Part shown: piece by piece, positions 54,563 through 62,574 of the stretch
Layout of the letters: each line of letters opens with the position of its first letter
Numbering within the stretch: the first letter of the stretch is position 1
Assembly: GCA_002408125.1 (NCBI GenBank)
Contig: DHQO01000002.1
Span: 16,317-80,316, forward strand
Source of the DNA: Hyphomonadaceae bacterium UBA5336
Lineage (GTDB): Bacteria; Pseudomonadota; Alphaproteobacteria; Caulobacterales; Hyphomonadaceae
Length of the DNA: 64,000 bases
Direction: 5' to 3'
Program-made: the position numbers and the translations under genes
Notes under the pieces: generated by a model
What the model was told of the DNA's origin: nothing
The model's database searches: none
What the model saw: only the letters and a program-made list of their open reading frames with translations

Positions 54563-55858
54563 TCAGAAATTTTCTTTCAGCCAGGTCCAGGTCCTGTTCA
54601 CACGCCCTCCGGGGCCTCCGACCCCGGGAATGCCCTGCGCCGCCCCGGCCCATGCGACGTCAGGAATACCCTTCAATCCATAGGTTAGCAGACCTGAGAC
54701 CGTCGAAAAACCCGGTGTTGCCAGGCTTTCGCCAAGAATTTCAGCATGAACGGGCCGTCCGAGCCTGATTGGCATGCCCATGACGCGTCCGGCAACCTCG
54801 CGCACACCCGGAAGCTGGCTCGCACCGCCAGTGAGTACGGTGCGTCTCGGCAAGGCTCCGCGCAGGCGCGACGCCATCAGGCGCTTGTGGATCAGCTCGA
54901 ACATCTCCTCCACACGCGGGGCGATGATCTTGGTCAGCTCCGCGCGCGGCATGCGCACCGCGTTCAGCCGGCCATCATCGCCAAGGCGGGGGCATTCGAT
55001 GCGCTCGGCCAGACCCGGCGCGCCGAAATTGGCCTGGCCGTAGACCGTCTTCATCCGCTCGGCGGCAGCGAAGGTCGTCCCGAGGCCCTGGGCGAGATCG
55101 GCGGTGACATGCCCGCCGCCAACGCCGATGAGATCCAGATGGGCCGGCGCGCCATGGATAAAGACCGACACCGCCGTCACGGCCGAGCCCATGTCGATGC
55201 AGATCGCGCCATTGTCGCGCTCATCCTCGATCAGCGTGCCATAGCCGCTGGCAATCGAAGACGGCACCATCCGCTCCACTTTAAGGTGGGCGCGCGTGAG
55301 GCATTCATTGAGATTGCGCACGAGCGAGACCGGCGCGGTGACAACATTCAGGAGCACGCCAAGGGTCTCGGCCACCATGCCGGCCGGCTCGCGCACACCA
55401 TCCTGGTCATCGATGCGGTAGGCCACGGGGTAGACCGCCAGGATCTGCCCGCCCTTCTGTTCAAGCGTCGCCAGCGCCTTGGCCTGGACCCGGCGCATGT
55501 CGCGCGGGGTGATCTCGCGCCCCGACGGGGCGAGCGTGGCCGAAACCAGTGTGCTTTTCACCTTCGGCCCGGTGATGCCCAGCCGCACCGATCCGATTCG
55601 CTGTCCAGCCTGGCGCTCGGCGTCTTCCACGGCGAGGCGTACGGTGCGTTCAAGGCTCTCCATGTCGGTGATCGCGCCGCCGGTGAAGCCACGTGACTGC
55701 TGGCGCCCGCCGCCGATCAGCGAAAAGCCCTCAGACTTGCTGGCGTCAACCCGGCCGATCAGGCAGGTGACCTTGGACGCGCCGATATCCAGCGCAGCGG
55801 CAAGTTCACCCTGTGCGGGCAGGCCACGGGCGGCCCGGCGTTGCGGCAGGCTCGACAT
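54563..55858 (-). CDS. ftsA: cell division protein FtsA
   Basis: 431 residues. Actin-like ATPase: AALDIGASKVTCLIG (phosphate 1), the 1C domain, ICIDMGSAVTAVSVF (phosphate 2) and VLTGGASQLPGVREVAG (adenosine motif). The C-terminal amphipathic membrane helix is TWTWLKENF. It tethers FtsZ to the membrane. The start at 55858 is one base after the ftsQ stop; the frame is open to 56011, inside ftsQ. Confidence 0.96.
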   Translation of the reverse strand: MSSLPQRRAARGLPAQGELAAALDIGASKVTCLIGRVDASKSEGFSLIGGGRQQSRGFTGGAITDMESLERTVRLAVEDAERQAGQRIGSVRLGITGPKVKSTLVSATLAPSGREITPRDMRRVQAKALATLEQKGGQILAVYPVAYRIDDQDGVREPAGMVAETLGVLLNVVTAPVSLVRNLNECLTRAHLKVERMVPSSIASGYGTLIEDERDNGAICIDMGSAVTAVSVFIHGAPAHLDLIGVGGGHVTADLAQGLGTTFAAAERMKTVYGQANFGAPGLAERIECPRLGDDGRLNAVRMPRAELTKIIAPRVEEMFELIHKRLMASRLRGALPRRTVLTGGASQLPGVREVAGRVMGMPIRLGRPVHAEILGESLATPGFSTVSGLLTYGLKGIPDVAWAGAAQGIPGVGGPGGRVNRTWTWLKENF

Positions 55859-55859
55859 G

Positions 55860-56726
55860 TCAGGCTTGTCCTTCCTGGCGCGGTTGCGCCGCTGGTGTGA
55901 GATAGACCGGTCCGCGCTGGCGCAGGTCGAGGCGGGCAAGGCCGCGATCAGCGAGGTCGGTGTCGAATTGCAGATTGTCGAGGCGCACCAGCGCGTCGCC
56001 AAGCTCGACATCGCGCGGCATCAGGGCGATCGTGCCGCTTTCCATGTGCAGGTTCCAGCGGCGTTCGGCCACGCGCTCGGCATAGGCAAGCTCCCCGGCA
56101 AGCTCTGGCACCATGTCGAGCTGGACAACCAGATCAAGCGCGGCAGCGGGGGCGCCCTCGCCGGTCAGGCGCGGCAGGCCGGCATGTTCGAGCGGATCGT
56201 CGTCGAGCGTGCGGCCCAGCGTGTCGATCACGCGCCAGTCCTCGCCGTCATGATAGAGCGCCATGGGTTCGGCGGCGTCGGCCATGATCACGATCTGATC
56301 GGGCCAGAGGCGGTGGATGCGTACATTCACGACCTTGCGAGTGGCTTCGACGCGGGCGCGGATCGCCTGCGGGTCGGCACGAAACATGTTCTCGCCCGGC
56401 TCGACCATGGCGGCCGCGCGCACATCGCTTTTCAGCACAGGGTCATGATCAAGGCCGACCACGCGCACGCTGGACACCGCCAGACCGACCGAGCGGGCCA
56501 TGGTGTCGGTGGTATTGTCGACCTTGGAGCCGATCTGGCTGAGCGAGCCGCCCATGAAGGCCGCCGTCGCCACGACCAGCGCGGCAATCATCACCAAGCC
56601 GAACAGGACAGACGAAACGCTGACATCCTCGTCGGCAAAGCTCGGCACGGGCTCGGCGTGACGCTTGGGCTTTGTTTTTGCGGCACCCTTGCCGCGGGAT
56701 TTGGCGCTTTGCTCTATCTTGGGCAT
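55860..56726 (-). CDS. ftsQ: cell division protein FtsQ
   Basis: 288 residues. A basic cytoplasmic N-terminus, one membrane helix at about 38-62 (VLFGLVMIAALVVATAAFMGG), POTRA domain (VSSVRVVGLDHDPVLKSDVRAAAMVEPGENMFRAD) and FtsQ beta domain (LYHDGEDWRVIDTLGRTL). It scaffolds FtsB/FtsL in the divisome. It overlaps ddl by 13 bp and precedes ftsA by 1 bp, so the three are coupled. Confidence 0.95.
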   Translation of the reverse strand: MPKIEQSAKSRGKGAAKTKPKRHAEPVPSFADEDVSVSSVLFGLVMIAALVVATAAFMGGSLSQIGSKVDNTTDTMARSVGLAVSSVRVVGLDHDPVLKSDVRAAAMVEPGENMFRADPQAIRARVEATRKVVNVRIHRLWPDQIVIMADAAEPMALYHDGEDWRVIDTLGRTLDDDPLEHAGLPRLTGEGAPAAALDLVVQLDMVPELAGELAYAERVAERRWNLHMESGTIALMPRDVELGDALVRLDNLQFDTDLADRGLARLDLRQRGPVYLTPAAQPRQEGQA

Positions 56727-57622
56727 GACGCATCCTCGATCATCCAGGCCACGAGATCCTCGAAGGCCATACCCTTATAGGCGGCCTGTTCCGGCACCAG
56801 CGAGGTGGGCGTCATGCCAGGCTGGGTATTGGTCTCCAGGATCACAAGCCGGTCCTTTTCCTCGTCATAGCGAAAATCCGATCGCGTCACGCCGCGGCAG
56901 CCAAGCGCCCGGTGAGCCTTCAAACTGGCTTCCAGGGCGGCCTCTTCTACCCGTTTGGGCAGGTCTGCGGGCACGGTATGGCGCGATCCACCAGCTGCAT
57001 ATTTTGCATCAAAATCGTAAAACTCCCTTAAGGTCGTGATCTCGGTGACAGCAATCGGCCGGTCGCCGATCACGCCCACCGAAAGCTCGCGTCCGGGGAT
57101 GTATTTTTCCGCCATGAGATTGTCGCCATAGGCCCAGTCTTCCGACAGGAGCTGCTGGGGTGGACCGTTTGTGCCCTCGCGCACGATCACCACGCCGAAG
57201 CTCGATCCTTCGGCCACGGGCTTGATCACATAGGGCGGTTCGAGCACATGCGCGGCAGCGGCCTCAGCGCGTGTGACGGGCCGGTCCTCGGCGATGTCGA
57301 TGCCATACTGGGCGTACACCGCCTTGGACTTGCGCTTGTCCATGGCGACCGCAGAAGCCGCAACGCCGGAATGGCTGTAGGGAATGCCGAGAATCTCGAA
57401 CAGGCCCTGCACGCAGCCATCCTCGCCCCAGGGCCCGTGCAGGCCGTTGAGGATCACGTCGGGCTCGGCCGCCTCAAGCTGGCGGGCGAGCTGACGGGTG
57501 GCGTCCACCTCGATGACCTCATAGCCCGCCTGTCGCGCGGCGCGGGCCATCTGCGTGCCCGAACTGATGGAGATCTCGCGCTCCGACGACCAGCCCCCAT
57601 AGACCACTGCAACGCGTTTCAT
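56714..57622 (-). CDS. ddl: D-alanine--D-alanine ligase
   Basis: 302 residues. ATP-grasp enzyme with VVYGGWSSEREISISSG, LHGPWGEDGCVQGLFE, GVAASAVAMDKRKSK, KPVAEGSSFGVVIV and the C-terminal GCRGVTRSDFRYDE, ETNTQPGMTPTSLVPEQA. It makes the D-Ala-D-Ala end of peptidoglycan precursors. GGAAGGA precedes ATG 57622 (MKRVAVVYGG); the open frame to 57670 adds unlikely residues. First gene of the division operon; murB/murC, its usual upstream partners, are replaced by a divergent TonB receptor. Confidence 0.96.
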   Translation of the reverse strand: MKRVAVVYGGWSSEREISISSGTQMARAARQAGYEVIEVDATRQLARQLEAAEPDVILNGLHGPWGEDGCVQGLFEILGIPYSHSGVAASAVAMDKRKSKAVYAQYGIDIAEDRPVTRAEAAAAHVLEPPYVIKPVAEGSSFGVVIVREGTNGPPQQLLSEDWAYGDNLMAEKYIPGRELSVGVIGDRPIAVTEITTLREFYDFDAKYAAGGSRHTVPADLPKRVEEAALEASLKAHRALGCRGVTRSDFRYDEEKDRLVILETNTQPGMTPTSLVPEQAAYKGMAFEDLVAWMIEDASCPR

Positions 57623-57704
57623 GCTGGTTCCTTCCGATCCTTGAGAGAATGATTCCGACAAGGGCTTCATGAAGGGTAAAAACGGCGCGAGCGTGACATA
57701 TCGA

Positions 57705-57759
57705 CCACAGTTGTAGTCGAAAATCGCTTCGGCGCTACATTTGTAGTTTACTAGTAAAC
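57705..57759. promoter_or_regulatory. paired BlaI-type operators and a 14-bp palindrome between ddl and the TonB receptor
   Basis: CCACAGTTGTAG (57705-57716) and CTACATTTGTAG (57735-57746) are exactly 30 bp apart. The second contains a perfect TACA-N2-TGTA core and the first differs by one base. The blaI promoter carries CTACATATGTAG. Overlapping the second site is the perfect palindrome GTTTACTAGTAAAC (57746-57759). The region is unusually AT-rich and lies 66-108 bp before the receptor start and 83-137 bp before ddl. Confidence 0.55.
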
Positions 57760-57812
57760 CTCATTCCGTTCCAAAGGCAACGGGTAGGATTGCGTTGCCG
57801 GAGGAATTATTC

Positions 57813-59858
57813 ATGGCCAAGAGACTGGCCGGCCTCTCGGCCGTGGCCGCACTGACCGCTTTGTCGGTGCACGCCCAGACAATCGAACCCATTGCAAGTG
57901 GGACAGTTTTCACGCCGGCTGACTTTGCGCGGTTCTCCCCGCAAACCGCCAAGGATCTGGTGCGTGAAGTGCCCGGATTCCAGATCGAGAACACCTCGGG
58001 CGGACGCGGCCTGGGCCAGGCCAGCAGCAATGTCCTGATCAACGGCAAGCGCTTGTCAGGAAAGTCGACCGACACGCTCGACGCACTCAGCCGTATTCCG
58101 GTCGGCCGGGTCGAACGCCTGGAACTGGTGGACGCTGCCAGCCTCGGGATTCCGGGCCTGTCCGGACAAGTTGTGAACGTGATCACAAAGGGCGGCGCGG
58201 TGTCGGGCGTGTGGGACAATCAGGTGCGGATCCGCGAGCGCCTTGAACCAGTCCTCATAGATGGCAGCATCTCCGTGAGCGGGGAAACCGGAGACCTGGA
58301 ATGGACCGTCGGGCTGGACAATGGGGCCAACCGGTTCGGCCACAACGGACCGGAATATGTTACCGCCGCCGACGGTACACTCCTGGAAGAGCGTAATGAG
58401 GACCTGAAAGGCAACGAAAACTATCTTGAGGGCTCGCTGGGCCTGACATGGACCCCATCTTCGGGCCATGAGGCCAATCTCAACGCCTCCTATGCCCTCT
58501 TTGACTACAATAACCGCCTGCGCGGCACGCGCGAAGCGACCGGCGAACCGGCAATCCACCGTACCTATCGGCGCGGCGAGGATGAGTGGAACACCGAGCT
58601 CAGCGGCGACTATGCCCTGCCCCTGCTCGGCGGGCGGATGAAGCTGATCGGCCTTTATCGGCACGAGGACAGCCGCTACCGGCGTCGCGTGACGGTGCGC
58701 GATGCCGACAGCTTCGCCTTCCGCGACGGTATCCGGCTGGATGAGGACTATATCGAAAACGAAGGCATCCTGCGCGCTGAGTATGACTGGTCCTGGCGTG
58801 AAGGACGCGACTGGCAGATCGCTGCCGAAAGCGCCTATAACCGGCTTGATGCTGGCGCCTCGCTGTTCACCATGCTGGCGTCCGGTGAGGAACTGCTCGA
58901 CACGCGCGACACGCCCACCCTGGTGGAGGAAAACCGCTACGAGCTGAGCGTGACCCATTCGCGCCCGCTGGGCGAGCGCCTCGACGTCCAGGTCTCGCTC
59001 GGCGGGGAGGTCTCCGAGCTTTCCTCCGAAGTCGGCGCCGACAGCCAGAGCGAGAGCTTCATCCGGCCCAAGGGCTATCTGTCGGCGACCTGGGCCTGGT
59101 CGGACACGACCGACCTCAAGCTGCGCCTGGAACGCAAGGTCGGCCAGCTCGATTTCTTCGACTTCGTCGCCAGCCAGGACATCAACATTGGCAATGACAG
59201 TGGCGCCAACCGGAACATCGTCCCCGACCAGACCTGGCGCATCGAGGCGGAGATCGATCGCAAATATGGCGATCTCGGCGCGCTCGAGTTCACCGTGTTC
59301 CATGAAGAGATCGAGGACCTTGTCGATCTCGTGCCCCTGCCCGGCGGCGGCCAGGGTCCCGGCAATATTGATCACGCCACCCGCAGCGGCGTCTCCGGCA
59401 ATGTCACGCTGAATCTCGACCGGTTCGGTCTCACGGGCGTACAGGTGGAACTGCAGGGCGAAGCGGGAACCTCTTCGGTGACCGACCCCGTCACCGGGCG
59501 CGACCGGCCGATCAGTTTCAACGATGTCAGCTATGTCTTCGCCGAGATCCGCTGGGATATTCCCTCAACCGATTTCGCACTGCTCCTGGCTGGCGATCAA
59601 TTCCGTGACGACCGCTCCTTCCGCCTGGACGAAACCTACCGATATACTCAAACCCAGCCGTTTGTCTGGATCGAGCTTGAGCACAAGGACCTGTTCGGCG
59701 CCAAGGGGTTCATCCGGCTCGGCAATCTTGTGGATTCCACCGACAAGGAAGAACGCGCGATCTATTCCCCCGACCGCTCAGGACCGGTCATCGAGAACTA
59801 TGCCTTCGACCGGAATTTCGGCCACATCCTGACAATCGGGCTGTCGGGAAGTTTCTAG
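57813..59858 (+). CDS. TonB-dependent receptor, divergent from ddl
   Basis: 681 residues. Signal peptide MAKRLAGLSAVAALTALSVHA. The plug domain is short (SPQTAKDLVREVPGFQIENTSGGRGLGQASSNVLINGKRLSGKS, IPVGRVERLELVDAA, GLSGQVVNVITK), with a barrel rich in aromatic strands ending in LSGSF. It lacks the common VVVTG-type TonB box. GGAGGAATT precedes the ATG (57813). Promoter has BlaI-type operators. The ligand is unknown; placement next to cell-wall genes suggests coordinated envelope expression. Confidence 0.85.
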   Translation: MAKRLAGLSAVAALTALSVHAQTIEPIASGTVFTPADFARFSPQTAKDLVREVPGFQIENTSGGRGLGQASSNVLINGKRLSGKSTDTLDALSRIPVGRVERLELVDAASLGIPGLSGQVVNVITKGGAVSGVWDNQVRIRERLEPVLIDGSISVSGETGDLEWTVGLDNGANRFGHNGPEYVTAADGTLLEERNEDLKGNENYLEGSLGLTWTPSSGHEANLNASYALFDYNNRLRGTREATGEPAIHRTYRRGEDEWNTELSGDYALPLLGGRMKLIGLYRHEDSRYRRRVTVRDADSFAFRDGIRLDEDYIENEGILRAEYDWSWREGRDWQIAAESAYNRLDAGASLFTMLASGEELLDTRDTPTLVEENRYELSVTHSRPLGERLDVQVSLGGEVSELSSEVGADSQSESFIRPKGYLSATWAWSDTTDLKLRLERKVGQLDFFDFVASQDINIGNDSGANRNIVPDQTWRIEAEIDRKYGDLGALEFTVFHEEIEDLVDLVPLPGGGQGPGNIDHATRSGVSGNVTLNLDRFGLTGVQVELQGEAGTSSVTDPVTGRDRPISFNDVSYVFAEIRWDIPSTDFALLLAGDQFRDDRSFRLDETYRYTQTQPFVWIELEHKDLFGAKGFIRLGNLVDSTDKEERAIYSPDRSGPVIENYAFDRNFGHILTIGLSGSF

Positions 59859-59896
59859 ACGCGGTCGGGGCCAGACCGGCCTGGCTGTTTGCGCTA

Positions 59897-59935
59897 GCCC
59901 GCGGTCAAATCGCGGGCAAGTGGTGAAAAATCACC
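59897..59935. terminator. stem-loops between the convergent TonB receptor and atpC genes
   Basis: GCCCGCG-N7-CGCGGGC (59897-59917) followed by GGTGA-AAAA-TCACC (59922-59935). The first has a central GTCAA like the dispersed palindromes. No strong T-tract on either strand. Confidence 0.4.
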
Positions 59936-59937
59936 TG

Positions 59938-60339
59938 TCAGAGTGCCGCGCAGAGATCTTCCAGATAGGCGATATGCTCTTCCAGGCGGACATGGGCGCC
60001 ATCGCCGGCACTATGCGATTTCAGCTCGATCTGGGTTTCTTCCAGCTCGGCCTGGAGCTTGGCCTTGTCGGCCTCGGCCAGGTCCACAGCTTCCTCGGCC
60101 AGGATGGTAAGTCCCGCCGGCGTGACATCGGCAAAGCCGCCACGCACAAAGATGCGCATGTCTTCCTTGCCCGGACGCAGCACCTGGACCACGCCGTTCT
60201 TCAGCGTGGTCATGAAGGGCGCATGTTTCGGCAGCACGCCGAACTGGCCTTCGGTGCCCGGCGCGATGACATGCGCCACCTCGCCGGAGAACAGTTCCCT
60301 GGCAGGCGAGACGAGAGAGAAGTGAAGCGTATCGGCCAT
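59938..60339 (-). CDS. atpC: F1 ATP synthase epsilon subunit
   Basis: 133 residues. N-terminal beta-sandwich (LHFSLVSPARELFSGEVAHVIAPGTEGQFGVLPKHAPFMTTLKNGVV) and a C-terminal helical hairpin. It couples rotation of F1 to Fo and can inhibit hydrolysis. In this operon it is separated from atpD by an unrelated ORF. Confidence 0.94.
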   Translation of the reverse strand: MADTLHFSLVSPARELFSGEVAHVIAPGTEGQFGVLPKHAPFMTTLKNGVVQVLRPGKEDMRIFVRGGFADVTPAGLTILAEEAVDLAEADKAKLQAELEETQIELKSHSAGDGAHVRLEEHIAYLEDLCAAL

Positions 60340-60345
60340 TATCTA

Positions 60346-60795
60346 TCACCGTGGACTATGTCGACTACGAAACGCCGACATGTGAAACCCTTCGGCGTTC
60401 CCCGCTCTCTGGGAAAGCACCACATTTACAGTATCTAGCTCTGTCAGAGTAACAGAGCCTCGCCAGATATCAGCTTGACTGTCATCGATCCGTTCCAACT
60501 CGGCACCATAGCGTGTCAATGACGCTGCGAGCTTTTCGCGAACCTCTATTTTGTCGCCAGCTTCAGAATAAACCCGGCAGTATGGTCCCTCCATACTCAA
60601 CCAAATAGCCCTCGGATTGGACGCGCCGATTAGGAACAAGTCCTCGTGATCATTGGCGTCCTGTCTCTGGCGTTCTTCCGGGCTGGCCTTTTGAAACTGA
60701 TCCAAGCTCATCTGATGCTTGATGGCTCCGCCCGATACCTCTGGTATGCAGAGCCCCACAAATACGCTGATTGCTTGATCGATCAGCTGTTGCAT
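60346..60795 (-). CDS. unknown ORF inserted between atpD and atpC
   Basis: 149 residues (MQQLIDQAISVFVGLC... NPRAIWLSMEGPYCRVYSEAGDKIEVREKLAASLTRYGAELERID...), with mixed alpha/beta character and no signal peptide. Codons are much less GC-biased than the atp genes around it. The first ATG is only 11 bases after the atpD stop, with GAGGA almost touching it; a second ATG (MSLDQFQKAS, residue 29) is a possible start. No family recognised. Cotranscription with the ATP synthase genes is inferred from spacing. Confidence 0.65.
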   Translation of the reverse strand: MQQLIDQAISVFVGLCIPEVSGGAIKHQMSLDQFQKASPEERQRQDANDHEDLFLIGASNPRAIWLSMEGPYCRVYSEAGDKIEVREKLAASLTRYGAELERIDDSQADIWRGSVTLTELDTVNVVLSQRAGNAEGFHMSAFRSRHSPR

Positions 60796-60806
60796 TCCTC
60801 TTCTAC

Positions 60807-62573
60807 TTACGCGTCCGCCAGCATCTTCTCGGCCTTTTTCTTGGCCTCTTCCATTGAGCCGACCATGTAGAAAGCCTGCTCGGGCAGGTGGTCGAACTCA
60901 CCCGCGATGAGGCCCTTGAAGCCGGCAATCGTCTCTTCCAGCGGCACCTGCACACCCGGCGAGCCGGTGAACACCTCGGCCACGTCGAAGGGCTGGCTCA
61001 GGAAACGCTCCACTTTCCGCGCGCGCGCCACGACCAGCTTGTCCTCTTCGGACAGCTCGTCCATGCCGAGAATGGCGATGATGTCCTGCAGTTCCTTGTA
61101 GCGCTGCAGGATTTCCTGCACGCCGCGCGCAACCTGGTAGTGCTCCTCACCGACAATCTGCGGGTCCATGATCCGCGAGGTGGAGTCGAGCGGGTCAATG
61201 GCCGGATAGATGCCCTTCTCGGCGATGGCGCGATTGAGCACCGTGGTCGCGTCGAGGTGGGCAAACGAGGTAGCCGGAGCGGGGTCGGTGAGGTCGTCGG
61301 CAGGCACGTAGATGGCCTGCACCGAGGTGATCGAACCCTTGGTGGTCGAGGTAATGCGCTCCTGCAGGGCGCCCATATCGGTGGCCAGCGTCGGCTGGTA
61401 GCCCACGGCAGACGGGATACGGCCGAGCAGGGCCGACACTTCCGAACCGGCCTGGGTGAAACGGAAGATATTGTCGACGAAGAAGAGGACGTCCTTGCCT
61501 TCCTCGTCGCGGAAATACTCCGCCTGGGCGAGGCCGGCCAGGGCGACGCGGGCACGCGCGCCCGGAGGCTCGTTCATCTGGCCATAGACCAGCGTGGCGC
61601 GGCTTTCCCCGCCAAGATTGATCACCTTGGCGTCCTGCATCTCGTGATAAAGATCGTTGCCCTCACGGGTCCGCTCGCCGACCCCGGCAAACACCGAATA
61701 GCCGCCGAACAGCTTGGCGATATTGTTGATCAGCTCCTGGATCAGCACGGTCTTGCCGACGCCCGCGCCGCCGAACAGGCCGATCTTGCCGCCCTTGGTG
61801 TAGGGGCACAGGAGGTCGATGACCTTGATGCCGGTAACGAGGATTTCCGCTTCTGTCGACTGGTCGATGAAGTCCGGCGCCTGGGCGTGGATCGGCGCGC
61901 GCAGTTCGGTTTCCACCGGGCCGCGCTCATCGATCGGCTCGCCGATCACGTTCATGATGCGCCCGAGGGTGGCCGGGCCGACGGGCACGACGATCGGGCC
62001 GCCGGTGTCGACCACATCCTGACCGCGCACGAGACCCTCAGTGGAGTCCATGGCAATGGTGCGCACGGTGTTCTCGCCCAGGTGCTGTGCCACTTCAAGC
62101 ACGAGACGCGAGCCGTTGTTCTCGGTTTCCAGGGCGTTCAGGATGGCGGGCAGCTGACCGTCGAACTCCACATCGACAACAGCGCCGATGACCTGGGAAA
62201 TCTGGCCTTTGACATTGGCGGACGTACTCATGCGGGGCGTCTCCTTTGGAGCGGATTTTTGTTTCGGTGTAGCGGAGGCCTTGGCGGCCGGAGCAGGCTT
62301 GCTCGGCGCCTCCATGACAAGGCTTTCGGGCGCGGCGGCGGGCGCCTCGACCATTTCGTGCGGCTTGCAGACCCCACAAGGACGCGTGTCCTTCTGGCCG
62401 AGGCCTTCTGCTGTGGCTTCCGCCTCCAGGAAGGTGGCGAAGGGGCCATGCCACTTGTCGTCGTCATTGGTCTGATCGCCACCGACGCCCTGACCGTCAT
62501 TGCAATAGCGGCAGGCGCCATCATGGATGCGCGCGCGTTTGTTGCCGAAATTCTCGTAGACCCAGAATGCCAT
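60807..62573 (-). CDS. atpD: F1 ATP synthase beta subunit with fused N-terminal CxxC-CxxC domain
   Basis: The open frame gives 588 residues. Residues 1-73 form an extra domain (MAFWVYENFGNKRARIHDG, CRYC at 21-24, WHGPF, RPCGVC with Cys66 and Cys69), likely zinc-binding. Residues 74-114 are an Ala/Pro/Lys linker. Canonical beta begins at Met115 (MSTSANVKGQISQVIGAVVDVEF) with Walker A GGAGVGKTVLIQEL, catalytic Glu in ERTREGNDL and GRIPSAVGYQPTLATDMGALQERI. There are two good ribosome binding sites: GGAGG before 62573 (one base after the atpG stop) and AAAGGAG nine bases before 62231. A 588-residue fusion and a 474-residue normal beta may both be made. Confidence 0.93.
   Translation of the reverse strand: MAFWVYENFGNKRARIHDGACRYCNDGQGVGGDQTNDDDKWHGPFATFLEAEATAEGLGQKDTRPCGVCKPHEMVEAPAAAPESLVMEAPSKPAPAAKASATPKQKSAPKETPRMSTSANVKGQISQVIGAVVDVEFDGQLPAILNALETENNGSRLVLEVAQHLGENTVRTIAMDSTEGLVRGQDVVDTGGPIVVPVGPATLGRIMNVIGEPIDERGPVETELRAPIHAQAPDFIDQSTEAEILVTGIKVIDLLCPYTKGGKIGLFGGAGVGKTVLIQELINNIAKLFGGYSVFAGVGERTREGNDLYHEMQDAKVINLGGESRATLVYGQMNEPPGARARVALAGLAQAEYFRDEEGKDVLFFVDNIFRFTQAGSEVSALLGRIPSAVGYQPTLATDMGALQERITSTTKGSITSVQAIYVPADDLTDPAPATSFAHLDATTVLNRAIAEKGIYPAIDPLDSTSRIMDPQIVGEEHYQVARGVQEILQRYKELQDIIAILGMDELSEEDKLVVARARKVERFLSQPFDVAEVFTGSPGVQVPLEETIAGFKGLIAGEFDHLPEQAFYMVGSMEEAKKKAEKMLADA
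62229..62247 (-). promoter_or_regulatory. internal ribosome binding site and ATG for canonical AtpD
   Basis: AAAGGAG (62241-62247) with a 9-nt spacer and ATG (62229-62231), inside the longer frame and in phase with it. The start matches the usual beginning of alphaproteobacterial beta subunits, MSTSANVKGQ. Confidence 0.75.
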
Positions 62574-62574
62574 C

